Assembly (NCBI RefSeq): GCF_000422885.1
Contig: NZ_AUGX01000001.1
Coordinates: 683,238 to 747,237 of the forward strand
Reading direction: 5' to 3'
Length of the DNA stretch: 64,000 bases
Origin: Ottowia thiooxydans DSM 14619
Lineage (GTDB): Bacteria > Pseudomonadota > Gammaproteobacteria > Burkholderiales > Burkholderiaceae_C
Shown: piece after piece, positions 62,112 through 64,000 of the stretch
How the letters are laid out: each line of letters opens with the position of its first letter
Numbering within the stretch: the stretch's first letter is position 1
Translations under genes and position numbers: made by a program
Notes under the pieces: model-generated
What the model was told of the DNA's origin: nothing
Seen by the model: the letters and a program-made list of their open reading frames with translations, nothing else
Database searches by the model: none

Positions 62112-63085
62112 AGATATTGAGATTCGACATCTACTTCGGCTTAATGCTGGCGGTGACAGGTATCTTGTTGCCCTTCGTTCACCCAGAGGAAGCTCTGATT
62201 CAACTGGTAACTCTGTCAGCCATCTGGGCAATATTCGCTATCGGTTTTGATTTTGTATTTGGTGCATTGGGAATGGTGTCGTTCGGGCATGCCACTTTCT
62301 TGGGTGTGGGAGGCTATGCAGTGGCTCTTGCAACTCAAAAATATGGATTTTCTTTCTTCACTGGCGCGGGCCTTGCCATAGTATTAGGTGCAGCTTTTGC
62401 ACTGCTATTTAGTTTTTTTGCCCTTCGGGTATCTGGCATCTTTTTTGCACTAGTGACTTTGGCCTTGTCCCAATTGATATTCATCTTGGCAGACAGCAAG
62501 CTGCGCGCTTTCACCGGTGGAACTGACGGTATTTCTGGTGTCGAGCGCCCCAATTTATTTGGCATTGATTTCTACGACCCAGTGAATTACTACTGGTTTG
62601 TTCTGGGCGTTTACACCTTGGTCATGCTCGCGGTGATCTCCCTGCGAAGCTCACCATTTGGCCGTGTGATCGCATCCATCCGAAGTAATGAAACCCGCGC
62701 CGACCAACTCGGCTTCAACGTCAACCGCTACAAACAGATTACCTTTGTGATTTCAGGTGGTTTGAGCGGTCTGGCAGGGGCCTTGTTGGCATCCCTGTTG
62801 ATGTATATGAACCCGCAGATGCTCCACTGGACGACCTCCGGTGATGTGATCATCATGACCCTTCTGGGTGGCTCTGGCACGCTGTGGGGCGCAACGGTTG
62901 GCGTGATCGTCTTCGAGGTACTGAAGGAGTGGCTGAGCGGCTGGACCAAGTACTGGTACGGAGTCCTGGGGCTGGTGTTCATTCTCGCCACCATATTCTT
63001 CCCGCGCGGCATTGTCGGCGGATTGGAGAAGGGTTTCGCTGCATACCAAAACAGCCGGAAATTGCGCCAGCGAGGCATCAAATGA
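62108..63085 (+). CDS. livM: Liv-type ABC transporter permease (LivM)
   Basis: A 325-residue second permease; FVFGALGMVSFGHATFLGVGGYAV and RSNETRADQLGFNVNRYKQITFVISGGLSG are LivM marks. It overlaps livH in front and livG behind by four bases each, so all are coupled. Confidence 0.9.
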   Translation: MKILRFDIYFGLMLAVTGILLPFVHPEEALIQLVTLSAIWAIFAIGFDFVFGALGMVSFGHATFLGVGGYAVALATQKYGFSFFTGAGLAIVLGAAFALLFSFFALRVSGIFFALVTLALSQLIFILADSKLRAFTGGTDGISGVERPNLFGIDFYDPVNYYWFVLGVYTLVMLAVISLRSSPFGRVIASIRSNETRADQLGFNVNRYKQITFVISGGLSGLAGALLASLLMYMNPQMLHWTTSGDVIIMTLLGGSGTLWGATVGVIVFEVLKEWLSGWTKYWYGVLGLVFILATIFFPRGIVGGLEKGFAAYQNSRKLRQRGIK

Positions 63086-63834
63086 ACAACGTCGCACTCA
63101 AGTGTCAGGGTGTGACCGTCAGCTACGGCGCTTTGAAAGCAGTCAACGATGTAAACCATGAGTTCCGGGAGGGACGTATCTACGGCTTGATCGGGCCCAA
63201 CGGCGCTGGAAAAACGACTCTATTGAACGTGTTGGCGGGGCGGCAAATGCGCCATTCGGGCCAGGTGTACTGCGGCGACCAAGACATCAGCAAGCGGCCG
63301 GCATACGAGCGCGCCCGCATGGGAATCGGCCGGAGCTTTCAGATCATCAAAATCTTCGGCGACATGACTGTCAACGAGAACCTGCTTATCGCGGCGCAAT
63401 CCCGACGGCCCGGATTCCAGCCGTTCTGGATTAGCCGCCATTTCGACAAGCAGTTTCGCGAGCAATTGGATTCCATCCTGGAGTTGACTGGGTTGACTGC
63501 CTACCGCAACGACATTGCGGGCACCTTGCCCTACGGCTTACAGCGCTCGCTGGAGCTGGGAGTTACGTTGCTACCGGATCCCAAGATTTTGTTGCTGGAT
63601 GAACCACTGGCGGGCATCGGGCATCATGAAATTGAATCTGCCCTGCAATTGATCAAGAACGTTTCACAGGGCCGCACCGTGCTGTTGATCGAGCACAACA
63701 TGGAGGCCGTGATGTCACTTTCCAGTGAAATCGTGGTCATGAGCAACGGCTCGGTCATCGCTTGCGGCGCTCCGGAGGTCATCAAGAAAAATGAGGCCGT
63801 ACGGTCCATTTACCTTGGGGAGGATGCGGAGTGA
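63082..63834 (+). CDS. livG: Liv-type ABC transporter ATPase (LivG)
   Basis: A 250-residue ATPase. Walker A is GPNGAGKTT, the signature is LPYGLQRSLELG, and Walker B is ILLLDEPLAG followed by the His switch IEHNM. The signature LPYGLQR replaces the usual LSGGQ, as in other Liv ATPases. The ATG at 63082 overlaps the livM stop, and its own stop overlaps the GTG of livF. Confidence 0.92.
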   Translation: MNNVALKCQGVTVSYGALKAVNDVNHEFREGRIYGLIGPNGAGKTTLLNVLAGRQMRHSGQVYCGDQDISKRPAYERARMGIGRSFQIIKIFGDMTVNENLLIAAQSRRPGFQPFWISRHFDKQFREQLDSILELTGLTAYRNDIAGTLPYGLQRSLELGVTLLPDPKILLLDEPLAGIGHHEIESALQLIKNVSQGRTVLLIEHNMEAVMSLSSEIVVMSNGSVIACGAPEVIKKNEAVRSIYLGEDAE

Positions 63835-64000
63835 TCCAACTAGAAAATGCGAGCGTCAAATACGGGCAGGCATTGGCGCTGGAGGAGATTTCCGTCCGGA
63901 TCGATTTTCACGAGATCGTGGCCATCGTCGGACGCAATGGCGCGGGGAAGACGACTTTGCTCAAAGCTTTGATCGGGTTGATGCCACTTGTCGCTGGCCG
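63831..64000 (+). CDS. livF: Liv-type ABC transporter ATPase (LivF), N-terminal part
   Basis: The first 56 residues of the second ATPase are seen: LENASVKYGQALALEEIS and the Walker A GRNGAGKTT. The GTG start overlaps the livG stop (GTGA). The gene runs off the window. Confidence 0.88.
   Translation, partial: MIQLENASVKYGQALALEEISVRIDFHEIVAIVGRNGAGKTTLLKALIGLMPLVAG

Noticed and set aside
1-64000. tRNA, rRNA, CRISPR arrays, prophage or plasmid genes
   Set aside because: I read the larger spacers for cloverleaf ends, repeats with regular spacers and phage or replication genes and saw none. A tRNAscan or CRISPR search would be decisive.

Overview
The window looks like a chromosomal segment of a GC-rich betaproteobacterium of the order Burkholderiales, most likely the family Comamonadaceae. 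The pointers are three orphan Bug/TctC-type periplasmic receptors, a BktB thiolase, the ArgA, MetY, YggX, MnmC and DUF2322 housekeeping genes, and two extragenic repeat types that I recall from that family. I see no rRNA, tRNA, CRISPR array, prophage or complete insertion sequence. The species cannot be named from the sequence alone.

Layout. 0-7 kb: the 5' part of gshA, an SDR, a NUDIX hydrolase, a 624-residue protein of unknown function with an effector-like N-terminus, a DUF808 membrane protein and dusC. 7-13 kb: a FecR/OmpA pair, a phosphofructokinase with mixed ATP/PPi-type motifs, a coupled pair of multiheme cytochromes c overlapping a RluA-type pseudouridine synthase, and a SYLF lipoprotein. 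13-17 kb: a fused SecDF of the type usual in alphaproteobacteria, flanked by two unknown small exported or membrane proteins. 17-24 kb: a sulfatase, Bug receptor and LysR group, an SDR, a sugar-epimerase-like cupin, a GT2 glycosyltransferase and PPK2. 24-34 kb: bktB, uspA, a 2OG-Fe dioxygenase, then the most interesting block. That block holds homologues of methylsuccinyl-CoA dehydrogenase (mcd) and 2-methylfumaryl-CoA isomerase (mct) side by side, divergent from a LysR regulator with two DNA-binding domains, which is followed by a Bug receptor and an alpha/beta hydrolase.

34-49 kb: argA, DUF169, dsbB, an FMN reductase, and an IclR-led group for an aromatic compound (metallo-beta-lactamase-fold protein, flavin monooxygenase, DUF2783, VOC protein). 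Next come amt with a sigma-54-like promoter and a co-transcribed small protein, a Bug/racemase/RidA operon with a divergent AraC regulator, and metY. 49-55 kb: yggX, a ParB-like small protein, mnmC, DUF2322, and an ECF sigma/RskA pair divergent from a Tat-exported ferritin-like protein plus cytochrome c. Both directions carry a similar putative ECF promoter. 55-64 kb: a TetR regulator divergent from an acyl-CoA ligase, SCP-x-type thiolase, SDR and Liv-type ABC transporter operon that runs off the window end. An evenly spaced set of GGTACC sites overlaps its promoter.

The common theme is uptake of organic acids (Bug and Liv receptors), CoA activation and beta-oxidation-like degradation, each module with its own regulator. 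The main candidates for something undescribed are the mcd-mct module, the foreign-looking SecDF island, the ECF/ferritin-like module and a dispersed palindromic repeat family present in three forms.
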